From contig JAHDYG010000012.1 in NCBI GenBank assembly GCA_023383815.1, positions 1 through 64,000 on the forward strand: a DNA stretch of 64,000 bases, read 5' to 3'. Position numbers and translations under genes: made by a program. The notes below the pieces were generated by a model. That model saw only the letters and a list, made by a program, of their open reading frames with translations, was not told the DNA's origin and did no database searches. The stretch comes from Rhodocyclaceae bacterium. GTDB taxonomy: Bacteria; Pseudomonadota; Gammaproteobacteria; Burkholderiales; Rhodocyclaceae. Shown one piece after another: positions 30,565-40,348 of this stretch (positions are counted from its first letter, which is position 1; every line of letters starts with the position of its first letter).

Positions 30565-32190
30565 ATGACCGAAACCCCCTACCCCCCCGAACTGCTGCGC
30601 GACGTCGCGAAGCGCCGCACCTTCGGCATCATTTCCCACCCCGATGCGGGCAAGACCACGCTGACGGAGAAGCTGCTGCTCTTCGGCGGTGCGATCCAGC
30701 TCGCCGGAACCGTCAAGGCCAGGAAGAGCGCGCGCCACGCGACGTCCGACTGGATGGAGGTCGAGAAGCAGCGCGGCATCTCGGTGACCAGTTCGGTCAT
30801 GCAGTTCGAGTACGAGGGGCACACGATCAATCTCCTCGACACGCCGGGCCACCAGGATTTCTCCGAGGACACGTACCGGGTGCTGACCGCGGTCGATGCG
30901 GCGGTGATGGTCATCGACGCCGCGAAGGGCGTCGAGGCGCAGACGATCAAGCTGCTCGACGTGTGCCGGTTGCGCGACACGCCGATCATCACCTTCGTGA
31001 ACAAGCTCGACCGCGAGGTGCGCGAGCCCTTCGACCTGCTCTCCGAGATCGAGGACGTGCTGAAGATCGAGTGCGCGCCGATCACCTGGCCGCTCGGCAT
31101 GGGCAAGAGCTTCCGCGGTGTCTACCACCTGCTCGAAGACCGGGTGCTGCGCTTTACCCCAGGGGAGGAGCGGCGCAGCGAAGCGGAGGCGATTCATGGC
31201 CTCGCGAACGCGCGTCTCGACGAGCTGTTTCCGATGGAGATCGGGCAGCTGCGCGAGGATGTCGAGCTGATCGGCGGCGCGTCGGCGCCGTTCTCGCTCG
31301 GGGATTTTCTCGCTGGCCGCCAGACGCCGGTGTTCTTCGGTTCGGGGATCAACAACTTCGGGGTGCAGGAGATCCTGCAGGCGCTGCTCGAATGGGCGCC
31401 GCCGCCGCAGCCGCGGGTTGCGGGCGTGGGCGCCAGCGGCGACACGCGCCTGGTACAGCCTGCCGAGGCGCCCTTCACCGGGTTCGTGTTCAAGATTCAG
31501 GCCAACATGGACCCGAAGCACCGCGACCGGATCGCGTTCTTCCGCATCTGCTCGGGCCGCTACGGCTCGGGGATGAAAGTGAAGCACGTGCGCATGGGCC
31601 GCGAGATGAAGCTCGCCAACGCGCTCACCTTCATGGCCAACGAGCGCGTGCACAAGGAAGATGGCGTGGCGGGCGACATCATCGGCATCCACAACCATGG
31701 CCAGCTCCAGATCGGCGACACGCTGACCGAGGGCGAGGCGCTCGGGTTCAAGGGCATTCCGTATTTCTCGCCGGAACTCTTCCGCGCCGCGCGCCTGCGC
31801 GATCCGCTCAAGACCAAGCAGTTGCAGAAGGGCTTGCAGGAACTGGGCGAGGAAGGGGCGATCCAGGTGTTCGAGCAGGAGGGGGGGAACATGTTGCTCG
31901 GTGCCGTCGGCCAGCTCCAGTTCGAGGTCGTCGCACAGCGCCTCAAGGACGAGTACAAGGTCGATGCGATCTTCGAGTCGGCCGATATCTACACCGCGCG
32001 CTGGCTGACCTTTCCGGATGAACTGACCCGCCGCAACTTCGAGCGCGAGCAGTCGATCCGGCTCGCGAAGGATGTGGACGGCAATCCGGTCTATCTCGCG
32101 AGCACGCGATACAACCTCGACGTGACGATGGAGAAGTGGCCCAAGGTCGGCTTCCACGCGACCCGCGAGCACGGCCAGGTACTGAGCTGA
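30565..32190 (+). CDS. prfC: Peptide chain release factor 3
   Basis: Translational GTPase RF3, which removes RF1 or RF2 from the ribosome after peptide release. The 541-residue product has the G1 motif [22 protein letters not shown], the RF3 hallmark [37 protein letters not shown] and the NKLDRE motif. ATG 30565 matches the usual RF3 N-terminus; an upstream in-frame start is less likely. Length and domain order are normal. Confidence 0.96.
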   Translation: MTETPYPPELLRDVAKRRTFGIISHPDAGKTTLTEKLLLFGGAIQLAGTVKARKSARHATSDWMEVEKQRGISVTSSVMQFEYEGHTINLLDTPGHQDFSEDTYRVLTAVDAAVMVIDAAKGVEAQTIKLLDVCRLRDTPIITFVNKLDREVREPFDLLSEIEDVLKIECAPITWPLGMGKSFRGVYHLLEDRVLRFTPGEERRSEAEAIHGLANARLDELFPMEIGQLREDVELIGGASAPFSLGDFLAGRQTPVFFGSGINNFGVQEILQALLEWAPPPQPRVAGVGASGDTRLVQPAEAPFTGFVFKIQANMDPKHRDRIAFFRICSGRYGSGMKVKHVRMGREMKLANALTFMANERVHKEDGVAGDIIGIHNHGQLQIGDTLTEGEALGFKGIPYFSPELFRAARLRDPLKTKQLQKGLQELGEEGAIQVFEQEGGNMLLGAVGQLQFEVVAQRLKDEYKVDAIFESADIYTARWLTFPDELTRRNFEREQSIRLAKDVDGNPVYLASTRYNLDVTMEKWPKVGFHATREHGQVLS

Positions 32191-32221
32191 CGCGGCAGGC
32201 GGTTCGGGATCCGGACGTCCG

Positions 32222-33175
32222 TCAGACCGGGCAGGGCGCGCCACGCGCGATGCGGGCGGCGATGCGGGCGGCAACCCGCGCCGTGAGGCCATCGCGGTCG
32301 AACGCCGGGTTGAGTTCGGCGATCTCGGCCGCGATGAGCTTGCCCGAGGCGAGCACCGTGTCGATCAGGGCTTCGATCCGCGCCAGCGGAACGCCGAGCG
32401 GCGCCGGAGCCGAGACGCCGGGGGCGACTGCGCCCGGCAGCACATCGAGGCAGATCGTCAGGTAGACCGCGGCACAGCCTTGCAGGTCGCGGGCGAGCGC
32501 GGCGCACGCCGTGCGCAGCCCGTCTTCGGTCTGCAGCGCTTCGTCTTCGTGCCAGACGACGCCCAGTTCGGCAGCGCGCTCGAAGAGCGCCCGGGTATTG
32601 GCGAAGCGGCTGATGCCGAACACCCGGTAGTCGAAGGCGGCCCCGTGCGTTGCGCACCAGTCGTGGATCTGCAGGAAGGGGGTGCCCGAGTTGCCGTGCG
32701 CCGCGCGGCGCAGGTCGAAGTGGGCGTCGAGATTGACGATCAGCAGGCGATCGAGTCCGGATCCGGCGGCCATCAGGCCCTGAAAGCTTCCCCATGCGAC
32801 TTCATGGCCGCCACCGAGCACGAGCGGCAGGCTCGCACGCCGCAAGGCATCGGCAACCCGCGCCGCGAGGCGCTGCTGGGCCGCCTCGAGATCGCCATCC
32901 GGACACTCGATGTCGCCGCCGTCGAACACTGGCGGCTCGCCATGCACGGGGATCGCAGCGAGTGCAGCACGAAGTGCGTCCGGACCTTGTGCGGCGCCGC
33001 AGCGTCCGTGGTTGCGCCGCACGCCTTCGTCGACCGCGAAGCCGAGCAGCGTCACCCCGCCATGCGAGTCTGCCGCCAGCGCTTGCACGTGCTGGTGCCA
33101 GCGGGTCGTGACGCCGGACTCCTCGGCGTCGGTGCGCCCGCTCCAGACCAAGGCGTTGCCCGGGAACCCGCTCAT
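32222..33175 (-). CDS. hutG: Formimidoylglutamase
   Basis: Hydrolyses N-formimino-L-glutamate to glutamate and formamide, the last step of the four-enzyme histidine pathway. The 317-residue ureohydrolase fold has manganese-ligand motifs: [18 protein letters not shown] (DAHFD) and CLDVLPG (the usual SxDxDxxDP is degenerate, TICLDVLPG). ATG 33175 overlaps the hutI stop. The arginase-like form means no HutF/N-formylglutamate branch is needed. Confidence 0.92.
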   Translation of the reverse strand: MSGFPGNALVWSGRTDAEESGVTTRWHQHVQALAADSHGGVTLLGFAVDEGVRRNHGRCGAAQGPDALRAALAAIPVHGEPPVFDGGDIECPDGDLEAAQQRLAARVADALRRASLPLVLGGGHEVAWGSFQGLMAAGSGLDRLLIVNLDAHFDLRRAAHGNSGTPFLQIHDWCATHGAAFDYRVFGISRFANTRALFERAAELGVVWHEDEALQTEDGLRTACAALARDLQGCAAVYLTICLDVLPGAVAPGVSAPAPLGVPLARIEALIDTVLASGKLIAAEIAELNPAFDRDGLTARVAARIAARIARGAPCPV

Positions 33176-34410
33176 GTGCGCGCCTCGCCGGCGACGATGA
33201 CGCGCTGGCATGGGTTGTAGCCGAACCAGTAGGTGAGTTCGTTCGGATGATCGAGCTGCCAGATGACGAAGTCGGCACGCAGGCCGGCCGCGAGACGGCC
33301 GCGGTCGCCGAGGCCGAGTGCGCGCGCCGCATGCGTGGTGATGCCATGTACCGCTTCGAGCGGGGTCAGGCCGAAGAGCGTACACGCCATGTGGGCCATC
33401 AGGAGGAGCGACAGTCCGGGTGAGGAACCCGGATTGTGATCGCTCGCGACCGCGATCGGAACGCCGGCCTCGCGCAGCCGGGCAACCGGTGGCACGCGCG
33501 TCTCGCGCAGCACGTAGAAGGCGCCCGGCAGCAGCACCGCGGTGGTGCCGGCCCGCCGCATCGCCTCGATTCCATCGTCTCCCAGGTATTCGAGATGGTC
33601 GCAGGAGAGTGCGCCGAAGGCGGCGGCCAGGGCGGCGCCTCCCTGATCGGAGAGCTGCTCGGCATGCAGCTTGACCGGCAGGCCGAGCGCCTGCGCGGCC
33701 TCGAATACGCGCCGTGTCTGGGCGGGGCTGAAGGCGATCCGGTCGCAGAATGCATCGACGGCGTCGATGAGCCCTTCCCGGTGGAGCGCCGGCAACCAGC
33801 CGCACACGGCGTCGATGTAGGCGTCGGGGCGGCCGGTGAACTCGGGCGGGAGGGCATGGGCACCGAGAAAGCTCGTGTGCACGCTGAGCGGAAGCGCCCT
33901 GCCGAGCCGCCGCGCAACCCGCAGCAGGCGCGCTTCGGATTCGAGGGTGAGACCGTAGCCGGACTTGATCTCCAGGGTCGTGACGCCCTCAGCCATCAGC
34001 GTGCGGGCACGCAGCGCGGCCTGGGTGTAGAGCGTGTCTTCATCGGCGCTGCGGGTGGCGGCGACGGTCGCCTGGATGCCGCCACCGGCGCGCGCGATCT
34101 CCTCGTAGCTCGCGCCGGCGAGCCGGCGTTCGAACTCGTCGGCTCGCTGCCCGCTATAAACGAGGTGAGTGTGGCAGTCGATGAGGCCCGGTGTCACGAG
34201 CCGGCCATCGAGGTCGTGTTCCTCGTCGACGACGGTGTGCGCGGGCAGGCCGGAAAGCGGGCCGACCCAGGCGATGTGCGGGCCGGCGGTGAGGAGAGCG
34301 CCCTGTGCGATGCCTCCCCAGCCCTCGCCGTCGAGGGTTGCGAGCCGCGCATTGCGCCACAGCCGGCGTGGGCTGCGGGGCGATGCGTCGGGGGCGGGGG
34401 TGGCATTCAT
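33172..34410 (-). CDS. hutI: Imidazolonepropionase
   Basis: Amidohydrolase of 412 residues that converts imidazolone-5-propionate to formiminoglutamate. Key motifs are [25 protein letters not shown] (metal-binding HxH), [39 protein letters not shown] and [12 protein letters not shown] 34410 is 22 bp after the hutU stop; an in-frame upstream start lies inside hutU and is less likely. It is co-transcribed with hutU and hutG. Confidence 0.94.
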   Translation of the reverse strand: MNATPAPDASPRSPRRLWRNARLATLDGEGWGGIAQGALLTAGPHIAWVGPLSGLPAHTVVDEEHDLDGRLVTPGLIDCHTHLVYSGQRADEFERRLAGASYEEIARAGGGIQATVAATRSADEDTLYTQAALRARTLMAEGVTTLEIKSGYGLTLESEARLLRVARRLGRALPLSVHTSFLGAHALPPEFTGRPDAYIDAVCGWLPALHREGLIDAVDAFCDRIAFSPAQTRRVFEAAQALGLPVKLHAEQLSDQGGAALAAAFGALSCDHLEYLGDDGIEAMRRAGTTAVLLPGAFYVLRETRVPPVARLREAGVPIAVASDHNPGSSPGLSLLLMAHMACTLFGLTPLEAVHGITTHAARALGLGDRGRLAAGLRADFVIWQLDHPNELTYWFGYNPCQRVIVAGEART

Positions 34411-34432
34411 CGCGTCGTTCGGTTCCGCTCGG

Positions 34433-36130
34433 TCAGGGCAGCATCGGCAGCCGGAGCCCGTGTTTCTTCGCGGTTGCGAGCGCAAGCTCGTAGCCGGCGT
34501 CGGCATGGCGCATCACGCCCGAGGCGCAGTCGTTGACGAGCACCCGTGCGAGACGCCGCGCGGCCGCTTCGCTGCCGTCGGCGACGATGACCATGCCGGC
34601 GTGCTGCGAGTAGCCCATCCCGACGCCCCCGCCGTGGTGCAGGCTGACCCAGCTCGCGCCGCCCGCGGTGTTGAGCAGGGCGTTGAGGAGCGGCCAGTCG
34701 CTGACCGCGTCGCTGCCGTCGCGCATCGCTTCGGTTTCGCGATTCGGGCTCGCGACCGAGCCGGTGTCGAGGTGATCGCGCCCGATCACGATCGGCGCCT
34801 TCAGTTCGCCGCGCCGGACCATTTCGTTGAACGCGAGACCCGCGACGTGGCGCTCGCCCAGCCCGAGCCAGCAGATGCGGGCCGGAAGCCCCTGGAAGCG
34901 GATCCGGGCGGCGGCCATGTCGAGCCAGTGGTGCACGTGGCGGTTGTCGGGGAAAAGCTCCTTGATCTTCGCATCCGTGCGGTGGATGTCCTCGGGGTCG
35001 CCTGACAGCGCGACCCAGCGGAACGGCCCCTTGCCCTCGCAGAACAGCGGGCGGATGTAGGCGGGCACGAAACCCGGAAAATCGAAGGCATTCGCGACGC
35101 CCTGGTCGAGTGCGACCTGGCGGATGTTGTTGCCGTAGTCGACCGTCGGTACACCCATCGCATGAAAGTCGAGCAGCGCTCGCACGTGGACGGCGCAGGA
35201 TCGGGCGGCCTCGTCGCGCAGGCGGGTGTGCTGCGCCGGGTCGTTCTGGGCCGCCTGCCACGCATCGATTGTCCAGCCCAGCGGCAGATAGCCGTGGATC
35301 AGGTCGTGCGCCGAAGTCTGGTCGGTGACGAGGTCCGGGCGCAGTCCGCCGTCGCGTGCACGCCGGGCGAGTTGTGGCACGATCTCGGCGGCGTTGCCAA
35401 GCAGCGCGATCGACACCGCTTCCTTGCGCGCGCAGTGGTGCCGGATGAGCGCCAGCGCTTCATCGAGATCCTTCGCCTGCGCGTCGACGTAACCGGTGCG
35501 CAGACGGAAGTCGATGCGGCTTTGCTGGCACTCGATGGTCAGCGAAGCTGCGCCGGCGAGGGTTGCGGCGAGCGGTTGCGCGCCGCCCATGCCGCCGAGT
35601 CCGGCGGTCAGGATCCAGCGACCGGCGAGCTTGCCGCCATAGTGCTGGCGGCCGGCTTCGACGAAGGTCTCGAAGGTCCCCTGCACGATGCCCTGGCTGC
35701 CGATGTAGATCCACGAACCGGCCGTCATCTGGCCGTACATGAAGAGCCCCTTGCGGTCGAGCTCGTTGAAGTGCTCCCAGGTCGCCCACTTCGGTACAAG
35801 GTTCGAATTTGCGATCAGCACCCGCGGGGCGTCCGCGTGGGTGCGGAATACGCCGACCGGCTTGCCCGACTGAACCAGCAGCGTTTCGTCCTCATCCAGA
35901 TTGCGCAGGGTGTCGAGGATGCGGTCGAAGCATGCCCAGTCGCGTGCTGCGCGCCCGATCCCGCCGTAGACGACGAGATGCTGCGGGTTTTCGGCCACCT
36001 CCGGATCGAGGTTGTTCTGGATCATCCGCCAGGCGGCTTCGGCCACCCAGTTGCGGCAGTGCAGCCGGCTGCCGCGCGGGGCGCGCACGACACGCGTGGG
36101 GTCGAGGCGGGGGTCGGCGGCGCGGGGCAT
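34433..36130 (-). CDS. hutU: Urocanate hydratase
   Basis: NAD-dependent hydratase turning urocanate into imidazolonepropionate. The 565-residue product has family segments [56 protein letters not shown] and [32 protein letters not shown] 36130 has GGAGGAA upstream. It is first in hutU-hutI-hutG and faces hutC. Its promoter carries a HutC-like palindrome over the expected start point. Histidine ammonia-lyase (hutH), needed to supply urocanate, is absent from the window. Confidence 0.96.
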   Translation of the reverse strand: MPRAADPRLDPTRVVRAPRGSRLHCRNWVAEAAWRMIQNNLDPEVAENPQHLVVYGGIGRAARDWACFDRILDTLRNLDEDETLLVQSGKPVGVFRTHADAPRVLIANSNLVPKWATWEHFNELDRKGLFMYGQMTAGSWIYIGSQGIVQGTFETFVEAGRQHYGGKLAGRWILTAGLGGMGGAQPLAATLAGAASLTIECQQSRIDFRLRTGYVDAQAKDLDEALALIRHHCARKEAVSIALLGNAAEIVPQLARRARDGGLRPDLVTDQTSAHDLIHGYLPLGWTIDAWQAAQNDPAQHTRLRDEAARSCAVHVRALLDFHAMGVPTVDYGNNIRQVALDQGVANAFDFPGFVPAYIRPLFCEGKGPFRWVALSGDPEDIHRTDAKIKELFPDNRHVHHWLDMAAARIRFQGLPARICWLGLGERHVAGLAFNEMVRRGELKAPIVIGRDHLDTGSVASPNRETEAMRDGSDAVSDWPLLNALLNTAGGASWVSLHHGGGVGMGYSQHAGMVIVADGSEAAARRLARVLVNDCASGVMRHADAGYELALATAKKHGLRLPMLP

Positions 36131-36196
36131 CGGGGTTCCTCCAGGTTCTTCCGCAGGCTGTGGATGGCAAAGCGTGGACGGCAAGGATTGCGGAGT

Positions 36197-36206
36197 TGTA
36201 TATACA
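36197..36206. promoter_or_regulatory. HutC-like operator TGTATATACA
   Basis: A perfect 10-base palindrome TGTATATACA lies directly downstream of the hutU -10 box, at the expected transcription start. HutC repressors of Pseudomonas bind TGTA...TACA palindromes in hut promoters. Urocanate would relieve repression. Confidence 0.65.
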
Positions 36207-36235
36207 TCATAGGTGGACTATTTTCCGTTCGTCAA
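36206..36235 (-). promoter_or_regulatory. hutU promoter
   Basis: On the minus strand TTGACG (36235-36230), 18 bases, TATGAT (36211-36206). The operator begins at the last base of the -10, so bound HutC should block initiation. Confidence 0.6.
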
Positions 36236-36273
36236 TACAATTCGCCCATCCCTTGCTCTGGATGGCAGAAGCG

Positions 36274-36981
36274 ATGACCACGACTCCCCGGCCGGCCGCC
36301 TATCGTCGAATCAAGGATCATGTCCTGGCGCAGATCCATGCCGGCATCTGGAAGGAGGGCGATGCGATTCCGGGCGAAGAGGCGCTGGCGCGCGAGTTCG
36401 GCGTGTCGCGGATGACGGTCAACCGGGCGTTGCGCGAGCTGAGCGACGAGCAGGTGGTGGAGCGGGTGCAGGGCTCCGGGACCTTCGTCGCGCAACAGAA
36501 GTACCAGTCGACCCTGGTCGAGATCCGCAACATCGCCGACGAGATCGCGGCCCGCGGGCACACCCACCGCAGCGAACTGCATCTGCTCGAACGCTGCCGT
36601 GCGAGTGATGCGCTGGCACGCCAGTTCGGACTGAAGCCACGCGATCCACTGTTCCACTCGGTGATCGTGCATTTCGAGAACGACGAGCCGATCCAGGTCG
36701 AGGACCGCCACGTGGACCCGCGGCTCGCGCCAGACTACCTGGCGCTGGATTTTTCGTGCACCACGCCCAATGCCTACCTGATGCGGGCTGCGCCGCTGCA
36801 GGGGGCGGACTATTCGATCGAGGCGAGTCTGCCCTCTTCCCGGATTTCCGACATGCTGCGAATCGGAGACGGTGAGCCCTGTCTCGTGCTGCGGCGCCGG
36901 ACCTGGTCACAGGGTCAGGTCGCTTCGGTGGTGGCGATGTGGCACCCGGCTTCGCGCTTTCGCTTCGCCGGTCGGCTGTGA
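36274..36981 (+). CDS. hutC: Histidine utilisation repressor HutC
   Basis: GntR/HutC-family repressor of 235 residues with an N-terminal winged helix (EGDAIPGEEALAREFGVSRMTVNRALRELSDEQVVERVQGSGTFVA) and a UTRA ligand-binding domain (about 90-230; FENDEPIQVEDRHVDPRLAPDYL). ATG 36274 gives the usual N-terminus PAAYRRIKDHV; ATG 36262 would add four residues. It is divergent from hutU and probably represses that operon until urocanate binds. Confidence 0.92.
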   Translation: MTTTPRPAAYRRIKDHVLAQIHAGIWKEGDAIPGEEALAREFGVSRMTVNRALRELSDEQVVERVQGSGTFVAQQKYQSTLVEIRNIADEIAARGHTHRSELHLLERCRASDALARQFGLKPRDPLFHSVIVHFENDEPIQVEDRHVDPRLAPDYLALDFSCTTPNAYLMRAAPLQGADYSIEASLPSSRISDMLRIGDGEPCLVLRRRTWSQGQVASVVAMWHPASRFRFAGRL

Positions 36982-37029
36982 TCGAGGGGTGCTCAGAACC
37001 GAAGGCGCCTCGTGAAGGTCCCAGTGCCC

Positions 37030-37548
37030 ATGGATGAACCGATTGCCACACAGCGCCGCCTCGGTCGCGGCATGATCGCGCTGGCGTGGATTGCCGCGCT
37101 GGGGGTCTTGTGGTTGTTCTTCGAGGACAGCCTGGAGCGGCGCGCTCATCCGAACCGCGACCTTCAGGTCGCACCCGGGGCGAGCGAACTCGTGCTCCAG
37201 CGCAACCGGGCGGGACACTACGTCGCGCCAGGAACCATCAACGGCCAGCCGGTGGTGTTCCTGCTCGACACCGGAGCGACCCAGGTGTCGGTGCCGGCGC
37301 ATCTTGGCGCGCAGCTCGGGCTCGCACCCGGGGCGCCGATGCAGGTGATGACGGCCAACGGCGCGGTGACGGCGCGCGCGACCGTGATCGACGAACTCGG
37401 TCTCGGGCCCTTTCGTGCGGTGAGGGTCCGCGGCCACCTCAACCCGGGGTTTCGCGACGATCAGGTCCTGCTCGGCATGAGCGTGCTCAAGCACCTCGAA
37501 TTCACGCAGCGCGGCGATACCCTGATCCTGCGACCACAGGCCCGCTGA
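37030..37548 (+). CDS. Retropepsin-like aspartic protease, membrane-anchored
   Basis: A 172-residue clan AA aspartic protease of the type found in many proteobacteria. It has one N-terminal membrane helix (IALAWIAALGVLWLFF) and a single retropepsin domain with the catalytic motif VVFLLDTGATQVSVP (Asp near residue 80), so it should act as a dimer in the periplasm. ATG 37030 has GAAGG about 10 bases upstream; GTG 37012 is an alternative. The substrate is unknown. Confidence 0.85.
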   Translation: MDEPIATQRRLGRGMIALAWIAALGVLWLFFEDSLERRAHPNRDLQVAPGASELVLQRNRAGHYVAPGTINGQPVVFLLDTGATQVSVPAHLGAQLGLAPGAPMQVMTANGAVTARATVIDELGLGPFRAVRVRGHLNPGFRDDQVLLGMSVLKHLEFTQRGDTLILRPQAR

Positions 37549-37578
37549 CGACCCGGCCGGAACCTGCTCCCCGCCCGG

Positions 37579-38154
37579 TCAGAAGCGGAAACGGTAGTGG
37601 ATCGTGTAAGCCTCGACGCCGTCGTTCGGACGCTTGATGTTCGCGTTCGAATAGTGCTGTGCGCGCAGGCCGATTTCGTGTTCGCCGAAGCGCACGCCGA
37701 ATCCGAGCCGGTCCTCGAACTGGAAGGCGGTACTCAGCTCGAATCCGTACATCTCCGTCCGGGCGAAGAGCGCGATACCGATGCCACCTTCGACATAGGG
37801 TCTGAAGCGTTCCCCGGTAAACTCGTAGACGAATACCGGGTTGAGCGAAATACTGTGGTTGCGCGACTTGCTGCCGCCATCCCAGTAGGTGTAGCCCGCG
37901 TCCCAGTAGCCGGTGAGCCGGCCGACATCGCTGACGAACCACGCGCGTTCGAAGTCGAACTGCGCCCCGACCCGGACGACGAGTGTCGAGGCGCTCGTCC
38001 GCCCGGTCGCGACGGTCAGGTCGGCCGCCTGGGCCCCAGTTGCGGGAACGACTCCCAGCGCCAGCAGCGCGGCCACGGTGGCCGCTGCCCGGATGGGGCG
38101 ATTCACGTTCCCGTCAACCGGAGACGGGCGCGCAACGAGTGATAAGATCCGCAT
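37579..38154 (-). CDS. pagL: Lipid A 3-O-deacylase PagL
   Basis: Outer-membrane acyloxyacyl hydrolase that removes the 3-O acyl chain of lipid A. The 191-residue product ends HYSNANIKRPNDGVE-AYTIHYRFRF. This supplies the catalytic His167, Ser169 and Glu181 with exactly the 14-residue His-Glu spacing of Pseudomonas PagL, and a C-terminal Phe suited to outer-membrane assembly. A signal peptide ends at ATGAQA; its N-terminal region before the hydrophobic core is long (about 22 residues), so a later start is possible. ATG 38154 has GGGAG upstream. It is divergent from the next gene across 42 bp. Confidence 0.9.
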   Translation of the reverse strand: MRILSLVARPSPVDGNVNRPIRAAATVAALLALGVVPATGAQAADLTVATGRTSASTLVVRVGAQFDFERAWFVSDVGRLTGYWDAGYTYWDGGSKSRNHSISLNPVFVYEFTGERFRPYVEGGIGIALFARTEMYGFELSTAFQFEDRLGFGVRFGEHEIGLRAQHYSNANIKRPNDGVEAYTIHYRFRF

Positions 38155-38196
38155 CGGACAATCTCCCTGAAAGTGTTTGTTTCTGCGGACTCTAGC

Positions 38197-38706
38197 ATGA
38201 AGAACTTCGTGATCGGCATTCTCCTGCTGCCGGCGCTGGTGGGCGCGCTGGTGATCTATCACACGCTCGTCGCGGAAAAGCCGGGACCGGCCGGTGAGGA
38301 ACTCACCAACCGGATCGCACGGGTCGAGCTCGTGTGGCTTGCAATGAACAAGCCGAAGCTCTTCTTCGAGCAGTTTCCACAGCTTGCGATGGACGTTGAA
38401 GAGCGCCACGGGCTGGACGAGCGCCAGATGCTGCGCTCCGATGCCTTCGATCCGGAGTTCTTCGTCGAGCGCAATCCGGCGGTCGCAGTCGAGATGGTTC
38501 GTGACCGCGAGCTGGTCGGCCGCTACTGGCTGACCCATCTCGAGGAGTGCCGTCCGAGTGCGCCCGCATTCGACGTGATGAGCTATCTCAAGCGAAACCC
38601 GGACGTGCAGGCGGCGTACGGCGGTGATTGCCGTCTCGCAACCATCCACTGGGTAAAGTGGGGCAAGCGGGAAGGGCGTGATGGTTCGCCCGAGCCTCGC
38701 GGCTGA
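38197..38706 (+). CDS. Membrane-anchored protein of unknown function with two NPxV-type repeats
   Basis: I do not recognise this 169-residue protein by name. It has an N-terminal hydrophobic anchor (FVIGILLLPALVGALVIY) and two similar C-terminal segments: FDPEFFVERNPAVAVEM...WLTHLEECR and FDVMSYLKRNPDVQAAY...WVKWGKREGR. The pattern F-D-x-x-x-(Y/F)-x-x-x-NP-x-V ... H/W-x-x-x-G-x-x-EGR resembles short repeats seen in some surface and glycan-related proteins. It lies between pagL (divergent) and the OYE gene (23 bp downstream). An envelope location is probable. Confidence 0.75.
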   Translation: MKNFVIGILLLPALVGALVIYHTLVAEKPGPAGEELTNRIARVELVWLAMNKPKLFFEQFPQLAMDVEERHGLDERQMLRSDAFDPEFFVERNPAVAVEMVRDRELVGRYWLTHLEECRPSAPAFDVMSYLKRNPDVQAAYGGDCRLATIHWVKWGKREGRDGSPEPRG

Positions 38707-38728
38707 ACCGGATCCTGGAGTCGTCGAC

Positions 38729-39829
38729 ATGCATCGCGCTTCCCTGTTCGAACCCGTTCAGCTTGGTCAGCTTTACTTGCCCAACCGCATCGTGATGGCG
38801 CCCCTGACGCGCTGCCGCGCCGGGAATGCCGAGTACGCCCCGACCGCGATGATGGCCCGCTACTATGCTCAGCGGGCTTCGGCCGGGCTGGTGATCTCGG
38901 AGGCAACGATCGTCTCGGCGCAGGGCCGGGGTTATCCTGACACGCCGGGAATCTGGTCGCAGGCCCAGGTGGACGGCTGGCGACAGGTGACCGATGCGGT
39001 GCACGCCAGGGGTGGGCGCATCGTCTGCCAGCTCTGGCACTGCGGGCGCCTGTCGCTGCCCGAGTTCCACGGTGGCGCGGCGCCGGTTGCACCTTCTGCG
39101 ATCGACCCGCAGTGGAAGATGCTGACCGCGCAGGGTCTGAAGCCGACGATCACGCCGCGTGCACTCACCCGCGAGGAGATCGCGGCCACTGTCGCGGATT
39201 TTGGACGGGCCGCGCGCAACGCGATGGTGGCGGGCTTTGATGGTGTCGAGATTCACTCCTCGAACGGCTACCTGATCCACCAGTTCCTGTCGCCGTGCGC
39301 GAACCAGCGTGAGGACGAGTACGGCGGAAGTACCGATAACCGGGCGCGTTTCTTCTTCGAGGTCCTCGATGCAGTCGTCTCCGAGGTCCCGGCGGGCAGG
39401 GTGGGGTTCCGGCTCAATCCGATGATGCACAGGATGCATGGCCTGACGGTCGACGAGCAGACCCTGCCGACCTTCGAACATCTCGTGCGCCGCGCAAACG
39501 GATACGGGCTGGCCTGGCTGCATCTGACCGAACCGTATCAGGCCAGGCACACGGAGGGTTTGGCCGGGTGGATTCCGGAACTTGCACCGTATTTTCGACC
39601 GATCGCAACGATGCCGATCGTCTCGAACGGTGGGTTCGACTGCGAAAAAGCAACGCTCTGGATCGAAAGGGGCTTGTGTGATGCGGTTGCCTTCGGCAGA
39701 CTCTTCATCTCCAATCCGGATCTGGTGGAGCGGTTCCGGGCGGGAAGGGAAGTCGCGGCCTGGGATGCCGATACCTTTTACCAGGGGGGTGAGAGGGGTT
39801 ATCTCGACTATCCGCCAGCGGTCGTTTGA
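38729..39829 (+). CDS. Old Yellow Enzyme family alkene reductase
   Basis: FMN-dependent NAD(P)H:enone oxidoreductase of 366 residues. It has the barrel start LFEPVQLGQLYLPNRIVMAPLTRCRA, substrate-binding IVCQLWHCGR, the signature FDGVEIHSSNGYLIHQFLSP with EYGGSTDNRARFFFEVLDAV, and the FMN phosphate site VSNGGFDCEKA. It belongs to the NemA/OPR-like group that reduces activated double bonds or nitro compounds. In place of the usual HSAHGYL-type motif it reads HSSNGYL. Physiological substrate is unknown. Confidence 0.9.
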   Translation: MHRASLFEPVQLGQLYLPNRIVMAPLTRCRAGNAEYAPTAMMARYYAQRASAGLVISEATIVSAQGRGYPDTPGIWSQAQVDGWRQVTDAVHARGGRIVCQLWHCGRLSLPEFHGGAAPVAPSAIDPQWKMLTAQGLKPTITPRALTREEIAATVADFGRAARNAMVAGFDGVEIHSSNGYLIHQFLSPCANQREDEYGGSTDNRARFFFEVLDAVVSEVPAGRVGFRLNPMMHRMHGLTVDEQTLPTFEHLVRRANGYGLAWLHLTEPYQARHTEGLAGWIPELAPYFRPIATMPIVSNGGFDCEKATLWIERGLCDAVAFGRLFISNPDLVERFRAGREVAAWDADTFYQGGERGYLDYPPAVV

Positions 39830-39921
39830 GATTCTGGTGCTCGTCGTGTCTTCGCATGCCGGTGTTGTCCTTTTTGTCGCATCCGTTCGATGGCGCTGCG
39901 CTTGCAGCGCCGCGACGGTGC

Positions 39922-39927
39922 TAGAAT
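39922..39927 (+). promoter_or_regulatory. Extended -10 promoter (TGC-TAGAAT) of hupB
   Basis: TAGAAT preceded by TGC lies 52 bases upstream of the hupB ATG in a 149-bp gap. The extended -10 and the highly expressed downstream gene support it; no consensus -35 is seen. Confidence 0.45.
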
Positions 39928-39978
39928 CGTTCGGGTGGAACCGAAATCCTTTCAAACTCACACCAATCGAGGAAAAGC

Positions 39979-40257
39979 ATGAACAAAGGTGAATTTGTCG
40001 AAGCCTTGGCTGACCGTCTGGATGTATCGCGTGCTCAGGCCGACCGCTCGCTGTCGGCTGTACTGGACATCATTGCCGACCGTCTCGCCGCAGGCGAGAA
40101 GGTTTCCTTCACGGGCTTCGGCTCATTCGAAGTTTCGGAACGTGCCGCCCGCACGGGCCGCAACCCGCAGACTGGTGCCACGATCAAGATCGCGGCCGCT
40201 CGCGTCCCCAAGTTCTCGGCTGGCGCATCCCTGAAGGGTGCCGTCAACGGCAAGTAA
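39979..40257 (+). CDS. hupB: Nucleoid protein HU
   Basis: A 92-residue DNA-bending histone-like protein. It has the HU signature GEKVSFTGFGSFEVSERAARTGRNPQTG and a normal full length. GAGGAAAAGC sits just before ATG 39979. A strong terminator follows at 40281, so it is monocistronic. Confidence 0.96.
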   Translation: MNKGEFVEALADRLDVSRAQADRSLSAVLDIIADRLAAGEKVSFTGFGSFEVSERAARTGRNPQTGATIKIAAARVPKFSAGASLKGAVNGK

Positions 40258-40280
40258 GATCGGGTTCGGGTTTTCCGAGA

Positions 40281-40312
40281 AGCCTGTCGCCGGAAGGTGG
40301 CAGGCTTTTTTT
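40281..40312 (+). terminator. Rho-independent terminator of hupB
   Basis: AGCCTGTCGCC / GGTGGCAGGCT form an 11-bp stem (with two G-U pairs) around a GGAA loop, followed by seven T residues. Confidence 0.85.
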
Positions 40313-40336
40313 GTGTACTCTCAGCCGCTGCTCGCG

Positions 40337-40342
40337 TACAAT
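40337..40342 (+). promoter_or_regulatory. Possible -10 box (TACAAT) upstream of the helicase leader
   Basis: TACAAT lies 330 bases before the DEAD-box helicase ATG and just past the hupB terminator. A convincing -35 is not seen. If used, it gives a leader of about 320 nt. Confidence 0.35.
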
Positions 40343-40348
40343 AGCGAA

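Noticed and set aside
29422-32292. 956-codon minus-strand frame opposite dctM and prfC
   Set aside because: It spans two well-supported genes on the plus strand and the gap between them; the composition is that of a shadow frame (runs of Asp, His, Arg, Gln).
37597-38142. 181-codon plus-strand frame opposite pagL
   Set aside because: pagL has its full catalytic His-Ser-Glu set; the opposing frame lacks a family resemblance.
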